From Actinorhabdospora filicis (GTDB lineage Bacteria > Actinomycetota > Actinomycetes > Mycobacteriales > Micromonosporaceae), in NCBI RefSeq assembly GCF_030269765.1, contig NZ_BSTX01000007.1:124001-188000 (forward strand): a stretch of 64,000 nucleotides of DNA, given 5' to 3'. This document shows positions 55,809 to 63,530 of the stretch, in pieces (positions within the stretch are counted from its first letter, which is position 1; each line of letters opens with the position of its first letter). The notes below the pieces were generated by a model. The model saw only the letters and a program-made list of their open reading frames with translations. It was not told the origin of the DNA and ran no database searches. Both the position numbers and the translations under genes were made by a program.

Positions 55809-57551
55809 ATGGTCACCTACGCCCAGCTGACCTCCGCCAACTCACAACCGTTCCGCGATGCCGCCAAGGCCTACGGCGACCTCGCCGACAAGCTCATCGA
55901 CCGCAGTGACGACGCCGCCAAGCAGCTCCGCGCGCTTCCCGAAGCCTGGGAGGGCGAGGGCACCGACGCCGCCGCGACCGCCATCAAGAACGCCGTCACC
56001 GAGACCGATGACGCCGTGCTCATGCTCCAGCGCTGCGACCAGATCCTCGCCGACTTCGCCGGTGAGCTGGACAAGGCCAAGTCCATGCTCTCCGACGCCG
56101 TCGCCGACGCCCGCGCGATTCCCGCGCAGATCGCCGCCGACGGGACGCTCACCGTGCGGCCCGAGGACGGCCCGCCGAGCGGGCATCCGGCGTGGGCGGG
56201 CGTGTACAAGCTCGTCGACGCGGCGCAGACCGCGATCCGCGACGCCGTCCAGTACGCCACGACCGCCGACACCACCGCGACGACCGATCTGCGCGCGACG
56301 GTGCCGGGCACGAAGGGCAAGCCGTATCCGGCGGACAAGATCCCGCCGCGCGGCACCGACCCGAAGAAGGTCCGCGACTGGTGGAACTCGCTGAGTCCCG
56401 AGGAGCGGCAGTACCTCATCGCGCACTTCCCCGACAAGGTCGGCTGGCTCGACGGCGTCCCCGCCGAGAACCGCGACCAGGCCAACCGGCTGACCCTCGC
56501 CCGCGAGCAGCACCGCATCCGCGACGAGCTCGACCGGCTCAAGGCCGAGGGCAAGGAGGGCACCGGCGAGTACAAGGACCTCCAGGGCAAGCTCGCCGGT
56601 CTCGACCGCATCGAGCAGCGCCTGCTGGCCGCCGGCGGTGACGGCAAGGACGCCGACGGCATGCAGAGCAATGACCGCCGCGCCTACCTGCTCGGCGTCG
56701 ACACCTCCGGCGACGGCAAGGCCATCGTCGCCGTGGGCAACCCCGACACCGCCGACAACATCGTCACCTACATCCCCGGCACGGGTGCCGATCTGTCGAA
56801 GGTGGGCGGCGACATCAACCGCGTCGACCGCATGGTCTTCGACGCGCAGCAGATGGACCCGACCAAACGCACCGCGGGCATCCTCTGGCTCGGCTACGAC
56901 GCGCCCGACAAGATCATCCAGTTCCCGCCCGGCGGCGACGCCACCGACCCGAAGTACGCGGTCAACGCCGGCAACGACCTCGACCTGTTCCAGGACGGCC
57001 TGCGCGTCACCCATGACGGGCCGCGCTCGACCAACACCGTCCTCGGGCACTCCTACGGGTCCACCGTGGTCGGTTACGCGGCCAAGGACCACGGCCTCGA
57101 CATCGACAACGCGGTCTTCGTCGGCAGTCCCGGCGTCGGCGTCGAGAAGGCCGGCGATCTCGGGCTCGACCCGAACCACGTGTACTCCACGCACGCCAAG
57201 AACGACCCGATCCAGTACGCGCTGGACCCCGGCGACCTCGTGCGCATGCAGAACCCGCTGAATCCCGACGTGGACCTCATCCACGGCCACAACCCCAGCT
57301 CCGCCGACTTCGGCGGGCACAAGTTCGCCAGCGACCCCGGCACTCCGCTGATGAAACCCGAGATCAAGACCAAGACGTACGATCCGCTCGGGCCCTTCGG
57401 TCCCAGCGTCACCGTCCCCGTCGGTTTCGACCCGCACCTGTCGGGGGCGGCGCACTCGGAGTACTGGGACGACGGCAACGCCAGCCGCGACAACATCGCC
57501 AAGATCGTCACCGGCAACGGCGGCACGGTCACCGGCGACCACCGGAAGTAG
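55809..57551 (+). CDS. T7SS effector: WXG-like N-domain fused to alpha/beta hydrolase (DUF1023-like)
   Basis: 580 residues. Residues about 1-100 are helical with W-E-G at 47-49, like a WXG100 or LXG export domain. About 100-290 is a helical linker (W-W-N-S-L-S-P-E-E-R-Q). About 290-580 is an alpha/beta hydrolase of the DUF1023 kind, with nucleophile Ser415 in G-H-S-Y-G-S, and likely Asp466 (K-N-D-P-I) and His549 (A-A-H-S-E-Y-W). It may be a lipase or esterase acting on lipids or the envelope of other cells. A 145-residue partner follows 9 bp downstream. Confidence 0.85.
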   Translation: MVTYAQLTSANSQPFRDAAKAYGDLADKLIDRSDDAAKQLRALPEAWEGEGTDAAATAIKNAVTETDDAVLMLQRCDQILADFAGELDKAKSMLSDAVADARAIPAQIAADGTLTVRPEDGPPSGHPAWAGVYKLVDAAQTAIRDAVQYATTADTTATTDLRATVPGTKGKPYPADKIPPRGTDPKKVRDWWNSLSPEERQYLIAHFPDKVGWLDGVPAENRDQANRLTLAREQHRIRDELDRLKAEGKEGTGEYKDLQGKLAGLDRIEQRLLAAGGDGKDADGMQSNDRRAYLLGVDTSGDGKAIVAVGNPDTADNIVTYIPGTGADLSKVGGDINRVDRMVFDAQQMDPTKRTAGILWLGYDAPDKIIQFPPGGDATDPKYAVNAGNDLDLFQDGLRVTHDGPRSTNTVLGHSYGSTVVGYAAKDHGLDIDNAVFVGSPGVGVEKAGDLGLDPNHVYSTHAKNDPIQYALDPGDLVRMQNPLNPDVDLIHGHNPSSADFGGHKFASDPGTPLMKPEIKTKTYDPLGPFGPSVTVPVGFDPHLSGAAHSEYWDDGNASRDNIAKIVTGNGGTVTGDHRK

Positions 57552-57560
57552 GGAGACGGC

Positions 57561-57998
57561 ATGGAAACTCCGATGCGGCCGACGCCCACCGAGAAGGAGG
57601 CCTACGTCCGCGCCGACGAGCACATCGCCGAGGCGATCGCGGCCCTGGCCGTCCCCGTCCGGCTCGCGCCCGGCATCCGCAACGCCATCGGCTACGACGC
57701 CGGTGAGCTCGGGCCCGGCGAGTACGTGAACGTCGAGGTCTCCTGCACCCTGGAGGACCTGCCCGACGACGAGGTCCCCGCGGTCCGCAACGAGCGCTAC
57801 TTCGAGGTCCTGAAACGCTTCTGGGCCGAACGCGGCTACCGCCCGGTCTCCGACACCGCCGAGGAGCCCGGCGCGCACCCCGACTGGTTCCGCGCGGTGC
57901 ACGTCCGCCACCCCGCCGACGGATGCGTGGTCTCGCTCAAGCAGGGCAGGCTCGGAAATCTGTGGATCACCGCCTCGACGATCGCCCTCGCCGACTGA
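57561..57998 (+). CDS. Small soluble protein, possible partner or immunity protein of the hydrolase effector
   Basis: 145 residues, acidic, soluble, with no signal peptide. An alpha/beta layout is suggested: helix (K-E-A-Y-V-R-A-D-E-H-I-A-E), strand, L-E-D-L-P-D-D-E-V-P, helix (Y-F-E-V-L-K-R-F-W-A-E-R-G-Y) and strands. I do not recognise a family. Its place 9 bp after the effector and its cytosolic look suggest a chaperone or immunity protein. GGGAGAC precedes the ATG. Confidence 0.65.
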   Translation: METPMRPTPTEKEAYVRADEHIAEAIAALAVPVRLAPGIRNAIGYDAGELGPGEYVNVEVSCTLEDLPDDEVPAVRNERYFEVLKRFWAERGYRPVSDTAEEPGAHPDWFRAVHVRHPADGCVVSLKQGRLGNLWITASTIALAD

Positions 57999-58017
57999 GG
58001 GAGGACGCGACGCTCAC

Positions 58018-58041
58018 CCCGGGCGCGAATGCGCGCCCGGG
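58018..58041. terminator. Terminator between 57561 and 58092 genes
   Basis: CCCGGGCGCG (58018-58027) / CGCGCCCGGG (58032-58041) with a 4-nt loop. A second, related hairpin (58097-58104/58114-58121) lies in the 3' end of the minus-strand gene. Confidence 0.7.
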
Positions 58042-58091
58042 TGGGGCTCCTGGCGGAGGGGTGGATCGCAGGCACCGGGTGGGTGCTTCCG

Positions 58092-58625
58092 TCACCCTGG
58101 GCGCGAACCCCATGCGCCCAGTCTGAACCCAGCCCACCCGACCACGACGGTCAGCGCGGCCAGCGCCACCAGCACCGTCCGGTTCAGCGCGTACGGGTAC
58201 AGCAGCACCTGCGGGCCCGAGGTCACCGACACCGACCGTCCACACGTGACGGTCGCCGCGCCGGTGAACCACGCCGGCAGCGCCAGCCCACCGGCGGGGA
58301 CACCCACCGCGCGCACCTCGCCGTCGTCGGGGCGCACCAGGCACTCCGCGTAGGCGGCCTCGCCCTCGGCGGCACCGCCGTCCCGGAACGCGCCACCCGC
58401 CAGGTACACCGGGCCGCCCGACCACCGGTAGGGCGCCTCGTAACTGGCCGGATCACCGCCGAGCGTGGCGTAGGCCGCCAGCCCCAGACCGCCCACGAGC
58501 AGCAGCGTCAGCAGCGGCAGCAGGATCCGGCGGCACAGCCGTCCCACCTGCCGCGCCCGCCGCTCCCGGGCCCGCTTGTGCATTTCGTACGGCCGCGCCC
58601 GGCCCGCTCCCCGATGCAGTTCCAT
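58092..58625 (-). CDS. Unknown two-pass membrane protein
   Basis: 177 residues from the ATG at 58625. A basic N-terminus, one membrane helix at about 34-55 (L-L-P-L-L-T-L-L-L-V-G-G-L-G-L), an outside loop with two Cys (about 96 and 129), and a second helix near the C-terminus (T-V-L-V-A-L-A-A-L-T-V-V-V-G-W). A later ATG (14 codons on) is an alternative start. Transcribed against its neighbours. I do not recognise a family; it may be a T7SS-associated membrane protein. Confidence 0.6.
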   Translation of the reverse strand: MELHRGAGRARPYEMHKRARERRARQVGRLCRRILLPLLTLLLVGGLGLAAYATLGGDPASYEAPYRWSGGPVYLAGGAFRDGGAAEGEAAYAECLVRPDDGEVRAVGVPAGGLALPAWFTGAATVTCGRSVSVTSGPQVLLYPYALNRTVLVALAALTVVVGWAGFRLGAWGSRPG

Positions 58626-58706
58626 CACCGGATGTAACGATCGGAGTCCATATCGGTGGCGTACCCCGGATCGGTGCCATATCGACACCGCGACCCCTGG
58701 CGTGGG

Positions 58707-58726
58707 TTGCGCGCCCTCGGTACGCT
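58707..58726 (+). promoter_or_regulatory. Locus-2/3-type promoter before module 6
   Basis: TTGCGC (58707-58712), 8 nt, TACGCT (58721-58726), 76 nt before the module 6 ATG. Compare TTGCGC-N7-TAGGCT before eccD2. Confidence 0.5.
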
Positions 58727-58801
58727 CGCGACACCATTCGTATAGGCGGATGCCGACATGCCCCCAGCTGTCGCCCGCCACCGGCAATGGGGGAGGAGTG
58801 C

Positions 58802-59233
58802 ATGGGAGACAACGACATCTCTCACGACCCGGTCGAGGTCGATGTCTTTTCACTGCGCACGTTCGCGCTCGCGTTGCGAGCCGAGGTCGAGAAGAACATC
58901 ATGCCCTCGGCGATCACGGTGAACGGCGCCCTGCAGAACCCGAATGTCCATCCTTCGGGTCTCTACGCCGAGGGCAAGACCCTCGGCGTGGATCCGCGCA
59001 ACGAGCCGTCTCAACACATCGTGAACTACCACACCGGCGCCATGGCCGCCGGGACCAAGCTCATGAACGACTTCGGGCGGGGCATGGCCTCGCTGGCCAA
59101 CATCGCGATGGCGATGGCGGCGGCCTACCGCTCCACGGACGAACTGAACGCCGCCACCGAAGAGGACATCCGGACGAAGCTCAATCTTCCGCCGGACCCG
59201 CCTCCCGGCCTGCGGCACCGTCCTGAGATCTAG
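58802..59233 (+). CDS. Small helical partner protein (module 6)
   Basis: 143 residues from the ATG at 58802, which has GGAGGAG about 6 nt before it. Helical (V-E-V-D-V-F-S-L-R-T-F-A-L-A-L), with a central Gly/Asn-rich loop and a C-terminal helix containing Y-R-S-T-D-E-L, close to the Y-x-x-x-[DE] signal. The Pro-rich partner starts 12 bp downstream. Confidence 0.75.
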   Translation: MGDNDISHDPVEVDVFSLRTFALALRAEVEKNIMPSAITVNGALQNPNVHPSGLYAEGKTLGVDPRNEPSQHIVNYHTGAMAAGTKLMNDFGRGMASLANIAMAMAAAYRSTDELNAATEEDIRTKLNLPPDPPPGLRHRPEI

Positions 59234-59244
59234 GAGGGAGGGAC

Positions 59245-60864
59245 ATGGGAGACTTCAGCAAGTTCAACGTCAAAGAGATCAAAGAGATCGCCGACGCCGA
59301 CAAGCCCGCCCAAATGCGGGAACAGGCGGCGGGCTGGGCCAACATGAAGAAGTTCTTCGACGATTATCTCGAAGCCTTCGACGGATATGTCGCCCCGCTC
59401 AAGGGCCAGTTCAAAGGCGCGGCGGCCAACGTCTTCTTCGCCGAGGTGGACAAGATCCGCACCGTCATCACCGAATCGTCCCGCATCGCGGGGAAGAACG
59501 ACTCGGGCTGGACCGCCATCGCGGAGAAGGCCGATTCGGCCCGGCGTGAGATCGACCAGGTCTACACCAGCTTCCACCAGTCGTTCACCGACGCCGGCCA
59601 GAAGTTCGACAAGGAGCAGAAGGAACGGCACGACAAGCTGTTCGGGCTGGGTGGCATCTCCGACCTCTGGGACCACCCGAAGGCGCCGACCGAGGCCTCG
59701 GTCATGAGCGGGCAGTACAAGAACGGCGCGAACTTCAACGCCCAGGCCGACACGATCATGACCGGTGCCACCAACACCTACCAGAAGGTCTACCAGGACG
59801 ACATCTTCTACCCGCCGAGTTACAAGCCGCTGGACGCAGGTCCGGAGGTCAAGGACGTCGGTGAGTGGAAGGAGTACTCCGGTCCCGGCGGTGGCCCCGG
59901 TGGTGGTCCCGGCTCGCACCCGAAGTCGTCGGTGCCGTCGCCTCCGCCGCACAACCCGCCACCTCCGCCTCCGCCCCCACCACCGACCCCGACCCCGACA
60001 CCTCCGCCGCACAACCCGCCACCCCCGCCGCCGACTCCGCCTCCGCCGACGCCCCCGCCGCCGAAGCCGGAGTTCCCGACGCCGGAATTCCCGACACCGA
60101 CCCCGACACCGGTGCCGACCCCACCGCCGCCCGTGACGCCGCTGCCGCCGACGCCACCGCCGGTGACGCCGCCACCGAACATCCCGCCGCCGGTGACCCC
60201 GCTGCCGCCTCCGGGCGGAGGCGTCAAGCCGCCGCCGCCGAAACCGCCGGGGACGTTCCCGAAGCCCCCGGGCTCGGGACCGAAGCCTCCGGGCACCTAC
60301 CCCAAGCCCCCGGGGACCTACCCGAAGCCTCCGGGCGGGGGACCGAAGCCCCCGGGGACGTACCCGCCGCCCAAGGGCGGTCCGGGCGTGCCCCCGAAGG
60401 GCGGGCCGGGTGTCCCGCCGAAGGGCGGCAACCCGCCGGTGAAGAACACGCCGTACGGGAAGGTCACCGACTCGGTGCTCGGCCAGCGGAACAACGGCCT
60501 GCCCGGCCGCTCCGGCGTCCGCGCTCCCGGTGGACCCGGCGAGGGCGTGCTCAGCGGCCGCAACGGCGGCGCGGCGCCCTCGCGCGGTGCCGGCCAGCCC
60601 GGCGTCCGCTCGGTGGCCTCCAAGCCCGTCAAGGTCTCCGAGAACGGCGTCATGCGAGGCGCTCGCGGCAACGCCAACCAGTCCCTCATGCGTCCGAACG
60701 CCAATAAGCGGCGCGAAGAGGACGAGGAGACCCTCAAGGGCGACGGCCCGCTCGACGACGAGCTCTTCCGCGTCGAAGGCGGCGTCCCCGGGGTCATGAC
60801 CTCGCAGCTCCCTTACACGGGAGAACACGGGGCCGGACCGACCTTCACCGGCCGATCCGAATAG
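59245..60864 (+). CDS. Large Pro-rich T7SS-type protein (module 6, large member)
   Basis: 539 residues. Residues about 1-205 are helical, a T7SS-substrate-like domain (D-N-F-S-K-F-N-V-type start, long charged helices). About 205-410 is a Pro-rich stalk of P-P-x repeats with Thr and Lys (P-K-P-P-G-T-Y repeats). The C-terminal about 80 residues include D-E-L-F-R-V-E-G-G-V-P-G-V, an acidic tail of a different type from the TWLTED tag. GGAGGG precedes the ATG. A strong terminator follows. Probably a cell-wall-spanning exported protein. Confidence 0.78.
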   Translation: MGDFSKFNVKEIKEIADADKPAQMREQAAGWANMKKFFDDYLEAFDGYVAPLKGQFKGAAANVFFAEVDKIRTVITESSRIAGKNDSGWTAIAEKADSARREIDQVYTSFHQSFTDAGQKFDKEQKERHDKLFGLGGISDLWDHPKAPTEASVMSGQYKNGANFNAQADTIMTGATNTYQKVYQDDIFYPPSYKPLDAGPEVKDVGEWKEYSGPGGGPGGGPGSHPKSSVPSPPPHNPPPPPPPPPPTPTPTPPPHNPPPPPPTPPPPTPPPPKPEFPTPEFPTPTPTPVPTPPPPVTPLPPTPPPVTPPPNIPPPVTPLPPPGGGVKPPPPKPPGTFPKPPGSGPKPPGTYPKPPGTYPKPPGGGPKPPGTYPPPKGGPGVPPKGGPGVPPKGGNPPVKNTPYGKVTDSVLGQRNNGLPGRSGVRAPGGPGEGVLSGRNGGAAPSRGAGQPGVRSVASKPVKVSENGVMRGARGNANQSLMRPNANKRREEDEETLKGDGPLDDELFRVEGGVPGVMTSQLPYTGEHGAGPTFTGRSE

Positions 60865-60871
60865 CCTGCGG

Positions 60872-60904
60872 ACGGGGCCCGGAGCGCATCGCTCCGGGCC
60901 CCGT
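60872..60904. terminator. Terminator after module 6
   Basis: 15-bp perfect stem (60872-60886/60890-60904) with a 3-nt loop. It separates module 6 from the mycP5 unit. Confidence 0.85.
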
Positions 60905-60937
60905 TCCCGACGGCCGACAGGGAAAGGACCGCCACCG

Positions 60938-62158
60938 GTGCCCAAGAGGATGTCCCGCCGAGCCGCCGCGCTCGCCCTGAGCGCCTCCGTCATCGCGGGC
61001 GCGCTGGCGCTTCCACCGGCCGCTGCCGCCGACGCCACGCGCGACGGGCAGTGGTACCTGTCCGAGCTGCGCGTCGCCGAGGCCCACAAGATCACCAAGG
61101 GCGAGGGCGTCACCATCGGCGTCATCGACACCGGCGTGGACGCCACCCACCCCGACCTCACCGGCAGCGTCCTGCCCGGCGCCGACCTGGGCGGCACCGG
61201 CGGCAAAGGCCTGGCGCCCTCCGACACACATGGGACCGGCGTGGCCTCCGTCCTCGTCGGCCACGACGACCCCGACGGCGTGCTGGGCATCGCGCCCGGC
61301 GCGAAGGTCATCTCGGTGCGGGCCACCGACGCCAACGGTGAGCTGTCCGCCCCGATGATCGCCGAGGCGATCCGCTGGCTGGTGGACAACGGCGCCGACG
61401 TCATCACCGCCTCCCTCGGCGGCAACGCCGGGGACGCCGAAGGACAGGCGGCCGTCGACTACGCCACCGCCCACGAGGTCCCCGTCATCGCCGCCGCGGG
61501 CAACAAGAAGGGCGAGCGCCCGTACGAGACCTGGTACACCACGATGTACCCGGCCGCGTTCACCGGCGCGGTCGCGGTCACCGGCACGACCACCGGCGCG
61601 GCGTTCTGGGACGGCTCGGTGCAGCACGTCGTCCAGGCGGGCTATCTGGGGATCTCCGCCCCGGCGGCGCCGATGACGGTGGCGAAGGCCGGCGGCGGCT
61701 ACCGCGAGGCGGCCGGGACCAGTTACTCGGCCCCGATCGTGGCCGGGACCCTCGCGCTGATCAAGTCGCGCTTCCCGAACCTGAACCGCCGGCAGATGCT
61801 GGAGCGGCTCCTGCTCACCGCCGACGACAAGGGCGCGCCCGGCCCGGACGTCGAGTACGGCTACGGCGTCGTCGATCCGCTGCGAGCGCTCACCGAGGAC
61901 GTCGCCTACGCCACCCCGCCGGTGGACACCCTCTCGTCCGGACCGGCCGCCGCCGCGAGTGACACCGGCTCCGGCACCAGCGGTCTCGTCCCGGTCGCCG
62001 TCACCGCCGGCGGGCTGCTGCTCGTCGCCGTCGTCGTCATCCTCGTCGTGCGATCGGCGCGGAGGAGGCGCCCGGCCACGTCGGCCGTCACGCCTCCGGC
62101 ACCGCCGCAGGGGCCACCGCCACCGCCCGGGGACGACGCGCAATGGCGGAGGCCCTGA
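60938..62158 (+). CDS. mycP: Mycosin MycP5 (Cys-free class)
   Basis: 406 residues. Signal peptide (about 1-31), Asp64 (V-I-D-T-G-V), His98 (T-H-G-T-G), Ser262 (G-T-S-Y-S-A-P), a C-terminal membrane helix (about 347-370) and a Pro-rich tail. No Cys and only a short N-extension, as in MycP2. GTG start at 60938 with GGAAAGGA 9 nt before it; an ATG at 60950 is an alternative. It pairs with eccE2 downstream. Confidence 0.92.
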   Translation: MPKRMSRRAAALALSASVIAGALALPPAAAADATRDGQWYLSELRVAEAHKITKGEGVTIGVIDTGVDATHPDLTGSVLPGADLGGTGGKGLAPSDTHGTGVASVLVGHDDPDGVLGIAPGAKVISVRATDANGELSAPMIAEAIRWLVDNGADVITASLGGNAGDAEGQAAVDYATAHEVPVIAAAGNKKGERPYETWYTTMYPAAFTGAVAVTGTTTGAAFWDGSVQHVVQAGYLGISAPAAPMTVAKAGGGYREAAGTSYSAPIVAGTLALIKSRFPNLNRRQMLERLLLTADDKGAPGPDVEYGYGVVDPLRALTEDVAYATPPVDTLSSGPAAAASDTGSGTSGLVPVAVTAGGLLLVAVVVILVVRSARRRRPATSAVTPPAPPQGPPPPPGDDAQWRRP

Positions 62159-62235
62159 CCGCCCGGACCGACCCCGCTGCCGCGCACGTCAAGCCGTCCC
62201 CACACCGGTGGCCCCGGACTCGTAGGATGGCCGTA

Positions 62236-62245
62236 TTCGTACGAA
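62236..62245. repeat. Palindrome TTCGTACGAA between mycP5 and eccE2
   Basis: Perfect 10-bp palindrome within the 127-bp gap, about 41 nt before eccE2 and just after a TAGGAT box (62224-62229). It may be a repressor site; too short to be sure. Confidence 0.3.
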
Positions 62246-62285
62246 CAGGCAGCCCGCCGCCTACCCTTCAGGAGGGCCGCAAGAC

Positions 62286-63530
62286 ATGACGATGGTGCAG
62301 GCGCCGCCGCGCGCCCGAGGCAGCGCCCAGATCCGCGGCGCCCAGAAACGCGAGAACAAGGTCGCGTTCACCGCCTCCATCCGCAACCGGCTCGGACCCT
62401 TCACGATCGCGCAGCTCGTCGCGGTCGAGCTGGCCGCCGTCGCGGTGGCCGCCACGATCACGAAGGCGCCGCCGTTCCAGATCGCGGGCGGGGCCGTCGC
62501 GCTGGTGCTGCTCATCGCGGTCTTCGCGCGCAGCGGCGGACGCTGGCTGTACCAGGCCTTCCCCGCGCGCCGGCGGCTCTCGGCACGCCGCCGGGCGGCG
62601 ATGCAGGTACGCGACGACGACCTCCTCGAACAGCTGTCGCCCGACGTGAGCGTCAGCCGCGTCGAGGACCGCGACACCATCATCGGCGTCGCCCGCGACG
62701 GTGGCGGCTGGTTCGCCGCGCTCGCCATGGGCGGGCCCGACGGCATCGGCGCCCCCGTGCCCTTCGAGCGGCTCGCGCGGCTGTTCACCGAGGCCGGCGC
62801 GCCCGTCTCGGCCATCCAGGTCGTCGCCCACACCGTGCCCGTCGGTGTGGCCATCCAGGGCAGCCCGGCCGCCCAGTCCTACCAGGAGCTCCTCGGCGGC
62901 ACCGCCGCCGTCGTGCACCAGACGAGCTGGCTGGCGGTGCGCCTCGACCTCGGGGACGCCGCCGACGCCGCGGTCAACCGCGGCGGGGGAGTGGAGGGCG
63001 TGCACAAGTCCATCGCCGTCACCGTCTCCCGCATCGGCAAGGCCCTGCGCAACGCCGGGGTGACCCACCGCGTCCTGGACGACGACGGCCTGCGCGCCGC
63101 GCTGCGCCAGTCGCTGGCGCTCACCTCCATCAGCCCCACCGCCAACCCCCGCACCAACGAGACCTGGCGGGCCTGGCAGGCCGGTGGACTGGAGCACATC
63201 ACCCACCGCGTCCGCACCTGGCCCAGCGGCATCGACACCCTCCCGCGCGTCCTGGACGAGATGGCGGCCGTGCCCGCGGCCTTCACCACCGTCTCGGTCA
63301 CCATCTCGCCCGGGCCCGTCTCCCGCCGCGCGCCCGACGGCGCGCCCCTGGAGCGCCGCGTCGAGGTCCGCGGGCTGGTGCGCCTGTCCTGCGACCCCAG
63401 CACCTCATCGGCCGTGAACGGGCGCCTGCGCGAAGCGGCCGCGTCCGTCGGTGCCCGCCTCGCCCGCCTCGACGGCGAGCACGGCCCGGCCGCCTACGCC
63501 TCGGCCCCCACCGGAGGAGGTCCGCGATGA
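62286..63530 (+). CDS. eccE: T7SS membrane-complex protein EccE2
   Basis: 414 residues. Two membrane segments (about 45-62 and 67-85) and G-G-R-W-L-Y, then a soluble domain with Y-Q-E-L-L-G-G, G-V-E-G-V-H-K and F-T-T-V-S-V-T shared with EccE1. GGAGGG lies about 10 nt before the ATG. The next gene overlaps it by 4 bp. It is the only EccE near loci 2 and 3, at the far end of locus 3. Confidence 0.88.
   Translation: MTMVQAPPRARGSAQIRGAQKRENKVAFTASIRNRLGPFTIAQLVAVELAAVAVAATITKAPPFQIAGGAVALVLLIAVFARSGGRWLYQAFPARRRLSARRRAAMQVRDDDLLEQLSPDVSVSRVEDRDTIIGVARDGGGWFAALAMGGPDGIGAPVPFERLARLFTEAGAPVSAIQVVAHTVPVGVAIQGSPAAQSYQELLGGTAAVVHQTSWLAVRLDLGDAADAAVNRGGGVEGVHKSIAVTVSRIGKALRNAGVTHRVLDDDGLRAALRQSLALTSISPTANPRTNETWRAWQAGGLEHITHRVRTWPSGIDTLPRVLDEMAAVPAAFTTVSVTISPGPVSRRAPDGAPLERRVEVRGLVRLSCDPSTSSAVNGRLREAAASVGARLARLDGEHGPAAYASAPTGGGPR

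Noticed and set aside
59940-60430. Tandem CCGCC-like repeats as a non-coding repeat array
   Set aside because: They lie in frame in the 59245 gene and encode a Pro-rich stalk.
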